Under the pieces are notes generated by a model. It had not been told where the DNA came from and made no database searches. It worked only from the letters and a program-made list of their open reading frames with translations. Of a stretch of 50,176 nucleotides of DNA, positions 37,414-46,164 are shown in pieces. Both the position numbers and the translations under genes were made by a program. How positions within the stretch are numbered: the stretch's first letter is position 1; each line of letters starts with the position of its first letter. Source of the DNA: an uncultured Bacteroidia bacterium (GTDB lineage Bacteria > Bacteroidota > Bacteroidia > Bacteroidales > CAJPTX01); assembly GCA_938038735.1 (NCBI GenBank), contig CALHSW010000040.1, positions 1 to 50,176 of the forward strand. Direction: 5' to 3'.

Positions 37414-37670
37414 CAGGGACTACATCTGTTTTCGCAGGGCAAAGTTAGCCAATTTCGTAGCTTTTTCACCACTACGTGCCGCTTTTGTCACCAGAAGGAA
37501 GTACACACCGCGTACGGTCATCTCGCAGATTCAACGCCTATCAGACTATAAATCAAGAAAATAGACAAAATGCCCCCATCTGTCTCCTCCAAAAAACTTA
37601 TCCCGCACCCACCGCTCTTCTTCTTAATTCTTAGTAAACGGTCGCCGTATTACCCCCTATCTATCATGCA
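37414..37670. other. Intergenic region, no gene seen
   Basis: Spacer between the Na/Pi gene and the oxidoreductase terminator. It holds a possible promoter box for the Na/Pi gene (37440-37447, minus strand) and nothing else that I can support. Confidence 0.45.
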
Positions 37671-37711
37671 ATAAAAAGTGCGGCAGATGCCTCCAAAGGT
37701 ATCTGCCGCAC
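37671..37711 (-). terminator. Intrinsic terminator of the pyruvate oxidoreductase gene
   Basis: Stem GTGCGGCAGATACC / GGCATCTGCCGCAC (one G-T pair) with a six-base loop, followed on the minus strand by TTTTTATT. It lies 21 bases past the stop. Confidence 0.88.
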
Positions 37712-37731
37712 TACAAACTGCAAGCTATTCG

Positions 37732-40700
37732 CTAAAACTCCATCTTCGCCCTACGTACGTAGGAATTGTAGCGCCACTGCGCATTCTCCTTCGCCGACTG
37801 GTACAGCTCGTCAGCTATCTCCGAGAAGCCCTTGCGCAACGAGGTGTAACGCACCTCGCCATCCAAGAACTCCTGGAACTTATCCCAATTCGGCTCCTTG
37901 CTATCTAGGATAAATGGATTCTTGCCTTCCTCTTCAAGAAGCGGATTGTAGCGATACAAATGCCAGTAGCCACACTCCACGGCGCGCTTCTCCTCAAGCT
38001 GCGATGCACCCATGCCGCTACGCAGCCCATGGTTGATACACGGCGCGTAGGCAATCACGAGCGAAGGACCCGGGTAGGCCTCTGCCTCCTTGATGGCCTT
38101 GAAGTATTGATTCTGGTCTGCCCCCATCGCCACCTGCGCCACATATACGTAACCGTAGGTGGCCGCCATCATGCCTAAATCCTTCTTACGAACCCGCTTT
38201 CCCGATGCCGCAAACTGCGCAACAGCCGCAGATGGGGTCGCCTTCGAGGCCTGACCGCCCGTATTGGAGTAAACCTCCGTATCTAGCACCAGCACGTTCA
38301 CATTCTTGCCGGATGCCAGCACGTGGTCGAGTCCTCCGTAACCGATGTCGTACGCCCAACCATCACCGCCGAAGATCCAGAGGCTCTTGGCCGTGAAGTA
38401 GGCACGTAGGTCAAGGAGTTCTTTCGCCGCCGGCACGCCCTCCTTGGCGAGTGCAGCCGACAAACGGTCGGATAGCTCAATGGTCTTCTCGTGATCGTCG
38501 CAGCCTTCAAGCCATGCGCTAATCGCCTCCTTCGTCTCCGCCTTCAGCCCAGCCTCTTGGCTCAGCGCCTCAACCATATCTTTCACTCGATCCCTAAGCT
38601 GATCGTGACCAGTGCGTATACCCAAGCCAAACTCCGCGTTGTCCTCAAATAGGGAGTTCGCCCATGCCACGCCGCGCCCGTTGTCGCCAATGCGATAGGG
38701 AGACGAGGGCGATGAGCCGCCGTATATGGAGGAGCAACCCGTGGCGTTCGCCACAATCATGCGCTCGCCAAAGAGCTGCGTGATCGCCTTGATATAAGGC
38801 GTTTCACCGCAGCCGGCGCAAGCGCCAGAAAACTCAAACAACGGACGCACAAATTGGCTGTTCTTCACGCTCTTGGTGCGATCCATGAGCTCCTTATAAC
38901 CCACCTTGTCGTTACAGTACTCAAAACCCTCCGCCTGCCGGAGCTGCGTGTGCAGAAGCTTCATCTCAAGGGCTTTACCCTTCGGGGCGGGGCAAACCTG
39001 CGCGCAGTTGCCGCAGCCCGTGCAGTCCAACACGCTCACCTGAATCCTAAAGCCCATGCCCTTCAGCGCAGCACCCGCCGCCGGAACAGTCTCCACTACA
39101 GATGGTGCACCATTCTGCTCCTCCTCAGTTAGCAGGAACGGACGGATGGCAGCGTGCGGGCAAACGTACGCGCACTGGTTGCACTGTATACAGTTTTCCT
39201 TCTGCCACTCCGGCACCATCACTGCGATGCCTCGCTTCTCCCACTGGGTTGTGCCGCTGGGCAACGTGCCATCCTCACGCCCCACGAAGGCACTCACTGG
39301 CAAATCATCGCCGAGCTGGTCATTCATAGGCGTTGCCACCCTGTTAACGAACTCAGGCGCACCCTTGACGGTGGCTGGCTTCTCGGGCACTAGGTTCGCC
39401 CAATCGGCTGGCACCACCACCTCTACCACCTCGCCGCCACGATCAACCGCTGCGAAGTTCTTCTTCACCACGTCATCCCCCTTCTTGCCAAAGCTCTTCT
39501 CCGCCGCCGTCTTCATCTCTTTTACGGCCAAGTCGTAAGGGATTACGTTTGAAATCTTAAAGAACGCCGACTGCATGATGGTATTTGTACGGGAGCCAAG
39601 CCCTACCTCGCGCGCTATTGACGTACCATCGATAATGTAGAACTTTGCCTTTTTCTGCGCCAGCGTCCGCTTAATGCTGTTGGGCAAATGTTTCTCTATC
39701 TCTTCGGGCTTCCACGAGCAGTTCAGTAGGAACACGCCGCCCTCACGAAGCCCCCTCAGTATGTCATACTTACCTAGGTACGACGGCACGTGGCACGCCA
39801 CAAAGTTTGGCGTAGTCACTAGGTAGGGCGACCGAATCGGCGCATCGCCAAAACGGAGGTGCGACGTGGTTACGCCGCCCGACTTCTTGGAGTCGTAAGC
39901 AAAGTAGGCCTGGCAGTACTTATCCGTCGACTCCCCTATAATCTTGATGGAGTTCTTGTTAGCCCCCACCGTGCCATCAGAGCCTAGACCGTAGAACTTA
40001 CCCTCAAATGTTCCCTTGGGCGAAAGGTTAATCTCCTCGCCTACCTCAAGCGACTGGTGCGTCACATCGTCCACAATACCGATAGTGAAGCTGTTCTTCG
40101 GCGCAGCCGCGGATAGATTGTCGTACACCGCAACGATCTGCGCCGGCGTCGTATCCTTGGAACTCAAACCGTAGCGTCCGCCTACAATCAGCGGCGCATT
40201 CTCACGATTATAGTAGCAGCTACGTACGTCAAGGTACAACGGCTCGCCAATTGACCCGCTCTCCTTGGTGCGGTCAAGCACCGCGATACGTTTTGCCGTT
40301 TTAGGCATCGCCTTTAGGAAATGCTCAATGGAGAACGGACGGTAGAGACGTACAATCAGCAAGCCCACCTTGCGGCCCTTCGCCTGCAGGTAGTCCACCA
40401 CCTCGCGCGCCGTGTCCGCCACGCTGCCCATCACCACGATGACATCGGTGGCATCGGGCGCACCGTAATAATCAAAGAGATGGTAGCTACGGCCAGTAAT
40501 CTTTGCCATGGCATCCATGTACTCCTGCACGATGGCGGGTATCGCCTCGTAGAAGGGATTGCCTGCCTCACGATTCTGGAAGAAAATATCAGGATTCTGT
40601 GCCGTACCACGCGTCACGGGATGCTCGCTTGAAAGCGCGCGGTTGCGGAACGCCTGCAGCGCATCCCTGTCAATGAGCCCTGCGAGCGCCGTCTCATCGA

Positions 40701-41262
40701 TTACCTCTATCTTCTGCAGCTCGTGCGATGTGCGAAATCCATCAAAGAAATGCAGGAACGGCACGCGCCCCTTGATGGCTGCCAAATGCGCTACCGCAGC
40801 GAGATCCATCACCTCCTGCACGCTGCCCGTGGCGAGCTCCGCAAAGCCTGTGCCGCGCACCGCCATCACATCGCTATGATCACCAAAAATGGAGAGCGCA
40901 TGCGTCGCCACCGTACGGGCCGCCACGTGGAACACGCCCGGCAGAAACTCACCCGCTATCTTATACATGTTCGGCAGCATCAGCAGCAAACCCTGCGATG
41001 CGGTGTAGGTGCTTGAAAGCGCACCGCTCTGCAAGGAGCCATGCACCGCCCCCGCAGCACCAGCCTCACTCTGCATTTCCACCACTTTTACCTTCTCCCC
41101 GAAAAGGTTCTTGCGTCCGTTGGCCGCCCACTCGTCAATGTGCTCTGCCATGGGAGACGACGGCGTAATCGGGTAAATCGCCGACACCTCGCTGAACAGA
41201 TAGGCCACATGCGCCGCCGCGTAGTTGCCGTCGCACGTAACGTACTTCTTTTCTTTGCCCAT
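37732..41262 (-). CDS. nifJ: Pyruvate:ferredoxin (flavodoxin) oxidoreductase
   Basis: 1,176 residues, the full length of homodimeric PFOR. In order it has the pyrimidine-binding domain (YPITPSSPMAEHIDEWA), the gamma domain, and two [4Fe-4S] ferredoxin-type clusters (CIQCNQCAYVCPHA and CTGCGNCAQVCPAP, about 690-760). The TPP domain has CAGCGETPY and GDGWAYDIGYGG, with NTGGQASKATP at the metal site. It splits pyruvate to acetyl-CoA and CO2 and reduces ferredoxin. This oxygen-sensitive reaction fits an anaerobe. It is transcribed alone, from a likely promoter at 41346-41353, and ends at a strong terminator. Confidence 0.97.
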   Translation of the reverse strand: MGKEKKYVTCDGNYAAAHVAYLFSEVSAIYPITPSSPMAEHIDEWAANGRKNLFGEKVKVVEMQSEAGAAGAVHGSLQSGALSSTYTASQGLLLMLPNMYKIAGEFLPGVFHVAARTVATHALSIFGDHSDVMAVRGTGFAELATGSVQEVMDLAAVAHLAAIKGRVPFLHFFDGFRTSHELQKIEVIDETALAGLIDRDALQAFRNRALSSEHPVTRGTAQNPDIFFQNREAGNPFYEAIPAIVQEYMDAMAKITGRSYHLFDYYGAPDATDVIVVMGSVADTAREVVDYLQAKGRKVGLLIVRLYRPFSIEHFLKAMPKTAKRIAVLDRTKESGSIGEPLYLDVRSCYYNRENAPLIVGGRYGLSSKDTTPAQIVAVYDNLSAAAPKNSFTIGIVDDVTHQSLEVGEEINLSPKGTFEGKFYGLGSDGTVGANKNSIKIIGESTDKYCQAYFAYDSKKSGGVTTSHLRFGDAPIRSPYLVTTPNFVACHVPSYLGKYDILRGLREGGVFLLNCSWKPEEIEKHLPNSIKRTLAQKKAKFYIIDGTSIAREVGLGSRTNTIMQSAFFKISNVIPYDLAVKEMKTAAEKSFGKKGDDVVKKNFAAVDRGGEVVEVVVPADWANLVPEKPATVKGAPEFVNRVATPMNDQLGDDLPVSAFVGREDGTLPSGTTQWEKRGIAVMVPEWQKENCIQCNQCAYVCPHAAIRPFLLTEEEQNGAPSVVETVPAAGAALKGMGFRIQVSVLDCTGCGNCAQVCPAPKGKALEMKLLHTQLRQAEGFEYCNDKVGYKELMDRTKSVKNSQFVRPLFEFSGACAGCGETPYIKAITQLFGERMIVANATGCSSIYGGSSPSSPYRIGDNGRGVAWANSLFEDNAEFGLGIRTGHDQLRDRVKDMVEALSQEAGLKAETKEAISAWLEGCDDHEKTIELSDRLSAALAKEGVPAAKELLDLRAYFTAKSLWIFGGDGWAYDIGYGGLDHVLASGKNVNVLVLDTEVYSNTGGQASKATPSAAVAQFAASGKRVRKKDLGMMAATYGYVYVAQVAMGADQNQYFKAIKEAEAYPGPSLVIAYAPCINHGLRSGMGASQLEEKRAVECGYWHLYRYNPLLEEEGKNPFILDSKEPNWDKFQEFLDGEVRYTSLRKGFSEIADELYQSAKENAQWRYNSYVRRAKMEF

Positions 41263-41556
41263 AGTTACCGTATAATTTTACACTTCCTCATTGCCCATAG
41301 CGACCCGCCCAACGAAATCACCCCTACACGCTATAGAAAGCACCGCAAAAGTACCATTTTAAGCTATAGGAATAGCATTTGCCGTTCAATTTATAGACTG
41401 ACTAAATAGGGAAGCCATCGGGGATAGGAGGGAAGAGAGCCTTGCGCTTAGTAGCGTTCCTATGCAAGCGAATGCTTCCGCAGCGCAACCCTTGACCCTA
41501 GAACCTATCAAACGATTAGCGGCCGCGCACGTGCCGGAGTTCAAAAGCAATTGCAA
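41263..41556. other. Intergenic region with a possible oxidoreductase promoter
   Basis: A minus-strand TACTTTTG at 41346-41353 fits TAnnTTTG and lies 84 bases before the oxidoreductase ATG. There is no good -33 TTTG box. Nothing else is evident in this stretch. Confidence 0.4.
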
Positions 41557-41586
41557 TTGGAAAGTGCAAAAATAGTCGTACCTTTG
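41557..41586 (+). promoter_or_regulatory. Promoter of tRNA-Ser
   Basis: TTG at 41557-41559, 19 bases, then TACCTTTG at 41579-41586. It closely fits the Bacteroidota consensus and lies 24 bases before the tRNA. Confidence 0.65.
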
Positions 41587-41610
41587 CGCCGCTTTGGGGT
41601 TACGCCGAAG

Positions 41611-41696
41611 GGAGAGATGCCAGAGCGGTCGAATGGGGCGGTCTCGAAAACCGTTGTGCCTTTTAGGCACCCAGGGTTCGAATCCCTGTCTCTCCG
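41611..41696 (+). tRNA. tRNA-Ser (anticodon CGA)
   Basis: 86 bases with acceptor GGAGAGA / TCTCTCC, a T-arm GGGTTCGAATCCC, a long variable arm (TGTGCCTTTTAGGCAC) and anticodon loop CTCGAAA, giving CGA for UCG codons. CCA is not encoded. It is the left boundary of an AT-rich island and a plausible integration site. Confidence 0.97.
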
Positions 41697-41730
41697 CAAT
41701 AAACGCTGAAAATCAGCAAATTGCAAAACA

Positions 41731-41773
41731 AACACCCAGTTTTACACCCAAGAATGTAAATCTGGGTGTTTTT
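41731..41773 (+). terminator. Terminator of tRNA-Ser
   Basis: Nested stem AACACCCAG / CTGGGTGTT with an inner TTTACA / TGTAAA pair, followed by a run of T. It lies 35 bases past the tRNA. Confidence 0.8.
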
Positions 41774-41881
41774 GTATTATTTAAGATTTATCCTTCTATT
41801 GTTTCTTTATGGAAAGGAGCACAAGGAAGTGATTGGTGTATTTCCTCATGCTCCTTGGCTGTAACTCTACCGGTTGTTTTT

Positions 41882-42169
41882 TTAAAGAGTAGATTCTGAA
41901 AAATCTAATTTATATACAACTTCTCCAAGACTGTTTTCACTGAAAATCCCAGTACAGATAAGTTCAGGGAAATCTTTAGTCCAAAAAGTTATAACAATTT
42001 CAGATTGAGTTGAAAACGTTATTTTTGTTTTTAACTTATCAGCTTGCTCCTCACAAATTGATTTTAATTTTTCAAAGCTATCAGTTGTTTTTCCACATTG
42101 AATAGCTAATTCTTGTTGATCTAATGCCGACATATAAGTATTATTTAGGTTGTTATAAATCTTCTCCAT
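41882..42169 (-). CDS. Small unknown protein downstream of a secreted protein
   Basis: 95 residues from the ATG at 42169, or up to 112 from 42220. The shorter form is chosen because the longer one overlaps the preceding gene by 68 bp. It begins MEKIYNNLNNTYMSALDQQE and looks helical in its first half, with no signal peptide and no family I recognise. It overlaps the secreted protein gene by 17 bp on the same strand and is probably co-expressed with it. The region is AT-rich compared with most of the window, which suggests acquisition. Confidence 0.5.
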   Translation of the reverse strand: MEKIYNNLNNTYMSALDQQELAIQCGKTTDSFEKLKSICEEQADKLKTKITFSTQSEIVITFWTKDFPELICTGIFSENSLGEVVYKLDFSESTL

Positions 42170-42830
42170 TAGCTCTGTTGTACTCATTATCATAGAACAT
42201 GGTAATATAGTATTTCCCATAGAACTCAGAAATCATAAACCATACAGGTTTCTTTGACATCAAATCCATAGCATATGATAAGCTCATTTTTGTTATGTCT
42301 GTTTTAACGTCATCTGTGGGATTTTCTAATTCTTTTTCAGAATATTTTTGGAGAATAATTTCTTTTATGTCATTAGCGATAGCTAAAGAATCTGTAATTA
42401 CAGGGTTTTGGTAAAAGATTGCTTCATATCTTTTACTGTTTACCCTCATTTCATAGGATATATCTTCGTCTTCTGGAATTGTGTAATCATCAAGGCTTAT
42501 ATATTTAGAATTGTTCTTAAACTGTTGGCACAATTTATTAAATCTAATTTTAATGTCAGTTTCATCCCTTTGATGTGCATCGCATAGGATAATACGACAT
42601 ACTTTATTGTTATTTGTTGCTACATGCACATTTACCTGTGTACCATTAAATTCTCCTTCTAAAATGTCTTTATCAGTTGTAGAGCTTACGAATCCTTTTT
42701 CTTTAAGTTTTTTGATCATTTCAGGCTTGAATCCATCTATAGGAATTCCCATAAATTTGGTGACATCTTTCTGGGCAAATGTAGAAATTGTAATTATCAA
42801 TAGGACGATAAGAAGAATTATTTTTTTCAT
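42153..42830 (-). CDS. Secreted Bacteroidales protein of unknown function
   Basis: 225 residues with a clear signal peptide (KKIILLIVLLIITISTFAQ, cut after FAQ). The mature part starts VTKFMGIPIDGFKPEMIKKLKEKGF and includes ILEGEFNGTQVNVHVAT and LDDYTIPEDEDISYEMRVNSKRYEAIFYQ. This reads like a small periplasmic or secreted protein seen in gut Bacteroidales without a known role; that resemblance is from memory. It carries no lipobox. A possible promoter is at 43089-43096 (minus-strand TATCTTTG with a TTTG box 22 bases upstream). Confidence 0.75.
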   Translation of the reverse strand: MKKIILLIVLLIITISTFAQKDVTKFMGIPIDGFKPEMIKKLKEKGFVSSTTDKDILEGEFNGTQVNVHVATNNNKVCRIILCDAHQRDETDIKIRFNKLCQQFKNNSKYISLDDYTIPEDEDISYEMRVNSKRYEAIFYQNPVITDSLAIANDIKEIILQKYSEKELENPTDDVKTDITKMSLSYAMDLMSKKPVWFMISEFYGKYYITMFYDNEYNRANGEDL

Positions 42831-42906
42831 AGCATCTTCATTATGCCTTCAGTTACCACAAGGCTTTGTTAAAACCACGAAGCTTGGAACTGTATGCCAC
42901 ACTCTT

Positions 42907-43022
42907 ACTTGAAGGTCGTAGGAAACCCTAAATACAGATGTAACAACTGCAGCCCACGCTATAGCGTGAGAACCACTATGCTATCCTTGTATTCAGATTG
43001 AAAAATTCCTACGTTTTCAAGT
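42907..43022. repeat. Long imperfect inverted repeat with central palindrome
   Basis: The arms start ACTTGAAGGTCGTAGGAA (plus strand) and ACTTGAAAACGTAGGAA (minus strand). They continue to match loosely over about 35 bases each. The centre holds the perfect palindrome CACGCTATAGCGTG at 42955-42968. The whole can fold into a stem of about 115 bases. It is not a standard terminator and lies between two minus-strand genes of the island. Confidence 0.7.
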
Positions 43023-43088
43023 ACAAGATAAGCATAACGCTTCTTCTAAATTCTAATATGTCTGGACAGAGTTTCCTCCATCCGCTTG

Positions 43089-43122
43089 CAAAGATACGCA
43101 ATTTTATTGAAATCCAATCAAA
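43089..43122 (-). promoter_or_regulatory. Possible promoter toward the secreted protein gene
   Basis: On the minus strand TTTG (43119-43122), 22 bases, TATCTTTG (43089-43096). The spacer is slightly long. The distance to the ATG at 42830 is about 250 bases and includes the long hairpin. Confidence 0.4.
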
Positions 43123-43132
43123 TACTATCAGA

Positions 43133-43433
43133 TTACATCCTGAATCCTCTGGATTTTTGTTCACTCTGCACAGAGTTACGCAGATGCTGCTGTAACTTCT
43201 CCCATTGTTCCTTGAACCATTCGCTGATTGGCTGTCGGTTTATGATTAGCATCAACTTGTTCTCATCAATCGGACTTCGTTCAATTTTGAAAGTAGCATT
43301 TTTTGTTTCAAATCTCCGTCTATACTCTTCGGAATAGATTTTTCCGCTACATTTGATTGTTTCCCTTTTGTATAAAAGAGAATCAACTATCCCCTTGGAA
43401 AAGCCAATGACATAGCATAGCTTTTCCATTCTC
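43133..43433 (-). pseudogene. 5'-truncated ORF cut by the IS element
   Basis: About 100 residues (MEKLCYVIGFSKGIVDSLLY ... KSRGFRM) read from the IS boundary to a stop at 43133. Twenty or so more residues would come from the IS end itself and are not native. The fragment is charged and probably helical, with GKIYSEEYRRRFETK and QPISEWFKEQWEKL. The C-terminal style vaguely recalls mobilization proteins of Bacteroides elements, but I do not recognise the family. If so it would fit the island context. Confidence is for a truncated gene, not for its function. Confidence 0.45.
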
Positions 43434-43496
43434 GAGACCCCTGCAAAAGCACTGAGTAGGTTTTTCGCCGCCGTGGGTGGGCAACTTTTATCCAAA

Positions 43497-43536
43497 CTAG
43501 CCGGTTTCCATGCGCCAGCGCATGGAAACCGGCTAG
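43497..43536 (-). terminator. Perfect 19-bp hairpin inside the IS, after the transposase gene
   Basis: CTAGCCGGTTTCCATGCGC is repeated in exact inverted form with a two-base loop. It lies 69 bases past the transposase stop. There is no clear T-tract on the minus strand, so it may block read-through or regulate transposition rather than terminate. Confidence 0.55.
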
Positions 43537-43604
43537 AATTTGCCCTCCAGCCGCACCCCCTGCGGAGCGTTTAGCCCCGCGCTTCACGCTTTTCTCTCGT
43601 TTTT

Positions 43605-44513
43605 TTAGGCGTTGGCCACAATGAGCCCTGGGGCGCGGTACAGGTTGTGGGCGATGGCCTCCAGGACGTGCTGCGCATACGTTTTGGCCAGCCCCACGTA
43701 CCGCGCCGTGCCCCCGTGAAACCATCGGCGCATGGCGCCAAACGTGCGCTCGATCCGGCACCTCGTCCGGCTAATCCCCGCGTTGAGCTGCTGCTCGCGC
43801 GCCGAGAGCCCCTTCCCGCGGGCCGCCCGACGCATGATGCGGTCCTTGCACCCCATGCGCCGAACCGCCGCCCGATTCTCCGCCGAGGCGTAGCCCTTGT
43901 CGGCGTAGATGGGGATGCCCCGGGGCAGGCCGGCCCGGCGCAGGGGACCCTCGAAGTGCCGGGTGTCGCTCTCGTTGGCCGCGGTGGTCTCCTCGGCGAG
44001 GATCATCCCGTTGGGGTCGGTCACCGTGTGCCGCTTGTAGCCGAAGCGGAGCTGCCCGGCCTTCCGGATCCAGCGCGCCTCCCCGTCCACGTTCGGCCTG
44101 GGCACCTCCCGGAGCATGGCCGCCGCCACGGCCGCGCCGCCCTCCTCCTCCCGCCGGTCGACCACCGCCTCGTACTCCTTGCGGCCGCGGGGACGGCGCG
44201 GGCTGTCGGGCGCGGGCTCCGTGAGGCTCAGCCCTACGAAGCGGCTGAAGGAGATGCGGTCGTTCACCATCTCCTCCACCCCCTCATTGCTCAGGCCGTA
44301 CCAAACGCGCAGCAGCTCAATCTTGAAAAGCATGAGGCCATCGTAGCTCGGGCGGCCCGTCGGGGCGCTACCCTTAATGTACACGGTCTCAATGACGGCC
44401 CGCACCGGTGCCCAGTCTATGACCCTATCAATCTGCGCAACCTTGGTCAGCTTGGTCCCCCGCACCTCAGATAAGATGTCGAAGAGGGATGTGGTACTCA
44501 TTGGCTTTTTCAT
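43605..44513 (-). pseudogene. IS5-family transposase with internal deletion
   Basis: 302 residues. The N-terminal DUF772 domain (about 40-103, RPSYDGLMLFKIELLRVWYG) runs directly into SPRRPRGRKEYEAVVDRREE. It then continues ARWIRKAGQLRFGYKRH, PIYADKGYAS (second catalytic Asp) and RCRIERTFGAMRRW (catalytic Glu). In full-length relatives about 50-60 residues lie between the N-terminal domain and the SPRRPRG part. They carry the VDAT/VDAS strand with the first catalytic Asp. That stretch is missing at about residue 103 (near 44204), in frame, so the protein should be catalytically dead. Start M1 or M5. Confidence 0.85.
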
Positions 44514-44579
44514 GGTGTAAAGTTACTGAATAAAAGCAACTTAGACAACACATCCTAAAAATAGTTTTGCAACGGTCTC

Positions 44580-44768
44580 AGTTCGGCTCAATGTCTCATA
44601 GATTGCTTTCTTATCTTCCTTTGATAAATTATTTGAGTTAAATCAACCTTCAAAGGGGTCATTTAATTCTTTATATTTTGCACCATAAAGATAACTATGA
44701 GCTAAATAGTCAAGGAAGCGCTCTACCTTGTCTAACGACATAAATTTATAATACTCTTGCTCGTCCAT
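44580..44768 (-). pseudogene. DUF2971-type protein fragment (in-frame TGA, cut by the IS)
   Basis: The minus strand reads MDEQEYYKFMSLDKVERF, then YLYGAKYKELNDPFEG, a TGA (44643-44645), and FNSNNLSKEDKKAIYETL up to the IS end. YKF.S...FLD.L.....GA.....NDPFEG is the DUF2971 N-terminal signature. The stop stands where a Trp (TGG) would suit. The rest of the gene is lost at the IS boundary. DUF2971 proteins are common in defence and mobile islands, but their role is unclear. Confidence 0.65.
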
Positions 44769-44831
44769 AATTGTACTTGTCTATGAAATCAACACATTTA
44801 TAATTAAATGTCTTGATGCCTAGCATAGGAT

Positions 44832-46100
44832 TTATTGACGCAACTTAGACAATTCTTCCTCAACTTCCTCCACCGTAGGCAAAGCAGATTTTAGATTGTC
44901 GGGGATTGCCTTTGAGAGTTGATAATCACTCACACCGATGGGCTGGTCATAGCCAGAAAGAGCATATTGCGCTACCACCTTATCACCTCCGTTGCAGAGG
45001 AGCAAGCCTATGGTCTTACTGTCGTGCTCGCCACGTAGGGTATCATCTACTACATTGATGTAGAAGTTCAATTGTCCCATGTATTCGGGCTTAAAGGATG
45101 TGGCTTTAAGTTCAACAACAACGTATGCATGCAGCTGGATGTTATAAAGTATGAGGTCGGCATAGAAATCAGATTCGCCTACTTCAAAATGCTTCTGCTG
45201 TGCTACAAATGCAAAACCACTACCCATTTCCAAAAGGTATTTGATTATATGCGAAACTAATTGCTGCTCAACGTCTCGTTCTGCCATTTTATCTGTCTGT
45301 CCCATAACATCAAAGATATATGGGTCTTTCATCAGATAATTGGCAAGGTCGCTTTGCGGTTTTGGCAATCGTGCTGAGAAGTTGCTCACTTTCTTTGTCG
45401 TAATCTGTCGAGCGAAAAGATCGGTCTCAATCTGCATTTGCAGAACATTGCTACTCCAGCCGTTGGCAACCGCTTGCGTGATATACCAATAGCGCTCACC
45501 CAAAGGCATCTTGCTATTAAGCAGAATTACATGGCTCGCCCAATTTGTGCGAACTACGGCAGACTGCTTAAAAATTTCTTCTATCTGATTGATGCCGTGC
45601 TGATAGATGACAGACAGTGCTTCAGAAATCTCTCCTAATTGTGCAAGAGGCTCTTGCGTATTTATATTTCCTTGATTATCTATGGTTTGAATTTGCGCAA
45701 GAGGCTCTTGCGTAAATTGATTGAGTTCACTTGTTAGTTGTAATACATTAACAACCGAAGGACTATCAAGCTGTTTTTCAACCTTACCCATTTCTAATAG
45801 GACCTCCACAGGATAGGCTTTGGCGAATTGGCACATATAGATAAGGTTACGAGTGGAATAGCCTCTCTTATCAGGATATTTAGAACGTATCTCCCTGGAA
45901 AGATTATCTATGACTTTGCTGCCCCAACCTTCTTTCTTTTGGAGGTAGAGAATAAAATGCCCTACTTTCCAATAGTGGAAAAGTAGATCTGCATTTGCAG
46001 AGGCCATTAAACGTACTTGCGTATGCTCAAGGTCAGAACCAATAGCTCGTACAACAAGAGATAAATCTTGCTTCTCTGCTTTATTTATTCCCTGACTCAT
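44832..46100 (-). CDS. DUF1016/YhcG-type PD-(D/E)XK nuclease domain protein
   Basis: About 422 residues from the ATG at 46100, or 425 from 46109. The N-terminal DUF1016 region (about 10-240) has ARLMAS...NADLLFHYWKVGHFIL-like and YSTRNLIYMCQFAKAYP segments. The C-terminal nuclease domain has FEVGESDFYADLILYN (Asp) and AYVVVELKAT (Glu-x-Lys), the PD-(D/E)XK core. The family is a putative DNA nuclease often found in mobile or defence loci. Two TQEPLAQ stretches about 18 residues apart come from a duplicated palindromic DNA motif (45643-45660, 45697-45714). It lies between the DUF2971 fragment and the integrase fragment. Confidence 0.85.
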   Translation of the reverse strand: MSQGINKAEKQDLSLVVRAIGSDLEHTQVRLMASANADLLFHYWKVGHFILYLQKKEGWGSKVIDNLSREIRSKYPDKRGYSTRNLIYMCQFAKAYPVEVLLEMGKVEKQLDSPSVVNVLQLTSELNQFTQEPLAQIQTIDNQGNINTQEPLAQLGEISEALSVIYQHGINQIEEIFKQSAVVRTNWASHVILLNSKMPLGERYWYITQAVANGWSSNVLQMQIETDLFARQITTKKVSNFSARLPKPQSDLANYLMKDPYIFDVMGQTDKMAERDVEQQLVSHIIKYLLEMGSGFAFVAQQKHFEVGESDFYADLILYNIQLHAYVVVELKATSFKPEYMGQLNFYINVVDDTLRGEHDSKTIGLLLCNGGDKVVAQYALSGYDQPIGVSDYQLSKAIPDNLKSALPTVEEVEEELSKLRQ

Positions 46101-46164
46101 GTCACCCAAGTATTGTATTCAGTAGATACGCACTGCAACCCGCATATGTTTCAAGCAAGGTATG

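Larger units (their letters stand above)
43434..44579 (-). mobile_element. IS5-type insertion sequence
   Basis: About 1,146 bp bounded by imperfect terminal repeats: GAGACCCCTGCAAAA at 43434 and GAGACCGTTGCAAAA (minus strand) at 44579. It encodes an IS5-type transposase. The element is far more GC-rich than the AT-rich sequence on both sides. It interrupts one truncated ORF on the left and a DUF2971 fragment on the right, both minus strand. No clear target-site duplication was seen, so the insertion is old or has been rearranged. Confidence 0.8.

Noticed and set aside
41597..41710. att direct repeat of the tRNA-Ser 3' end at the far edge of the island
   Set aside because: No copy of the tRNA 3' sequence was seen near 46.3 kb by eye, so the island boundary is not supported by an att pair.
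43647..44474. Plus-strand ORF of 275 residues
   Set aside because: It is antisense to the GC-rich transposase gene; long open frames on the opposite strand are expected from GC bias.
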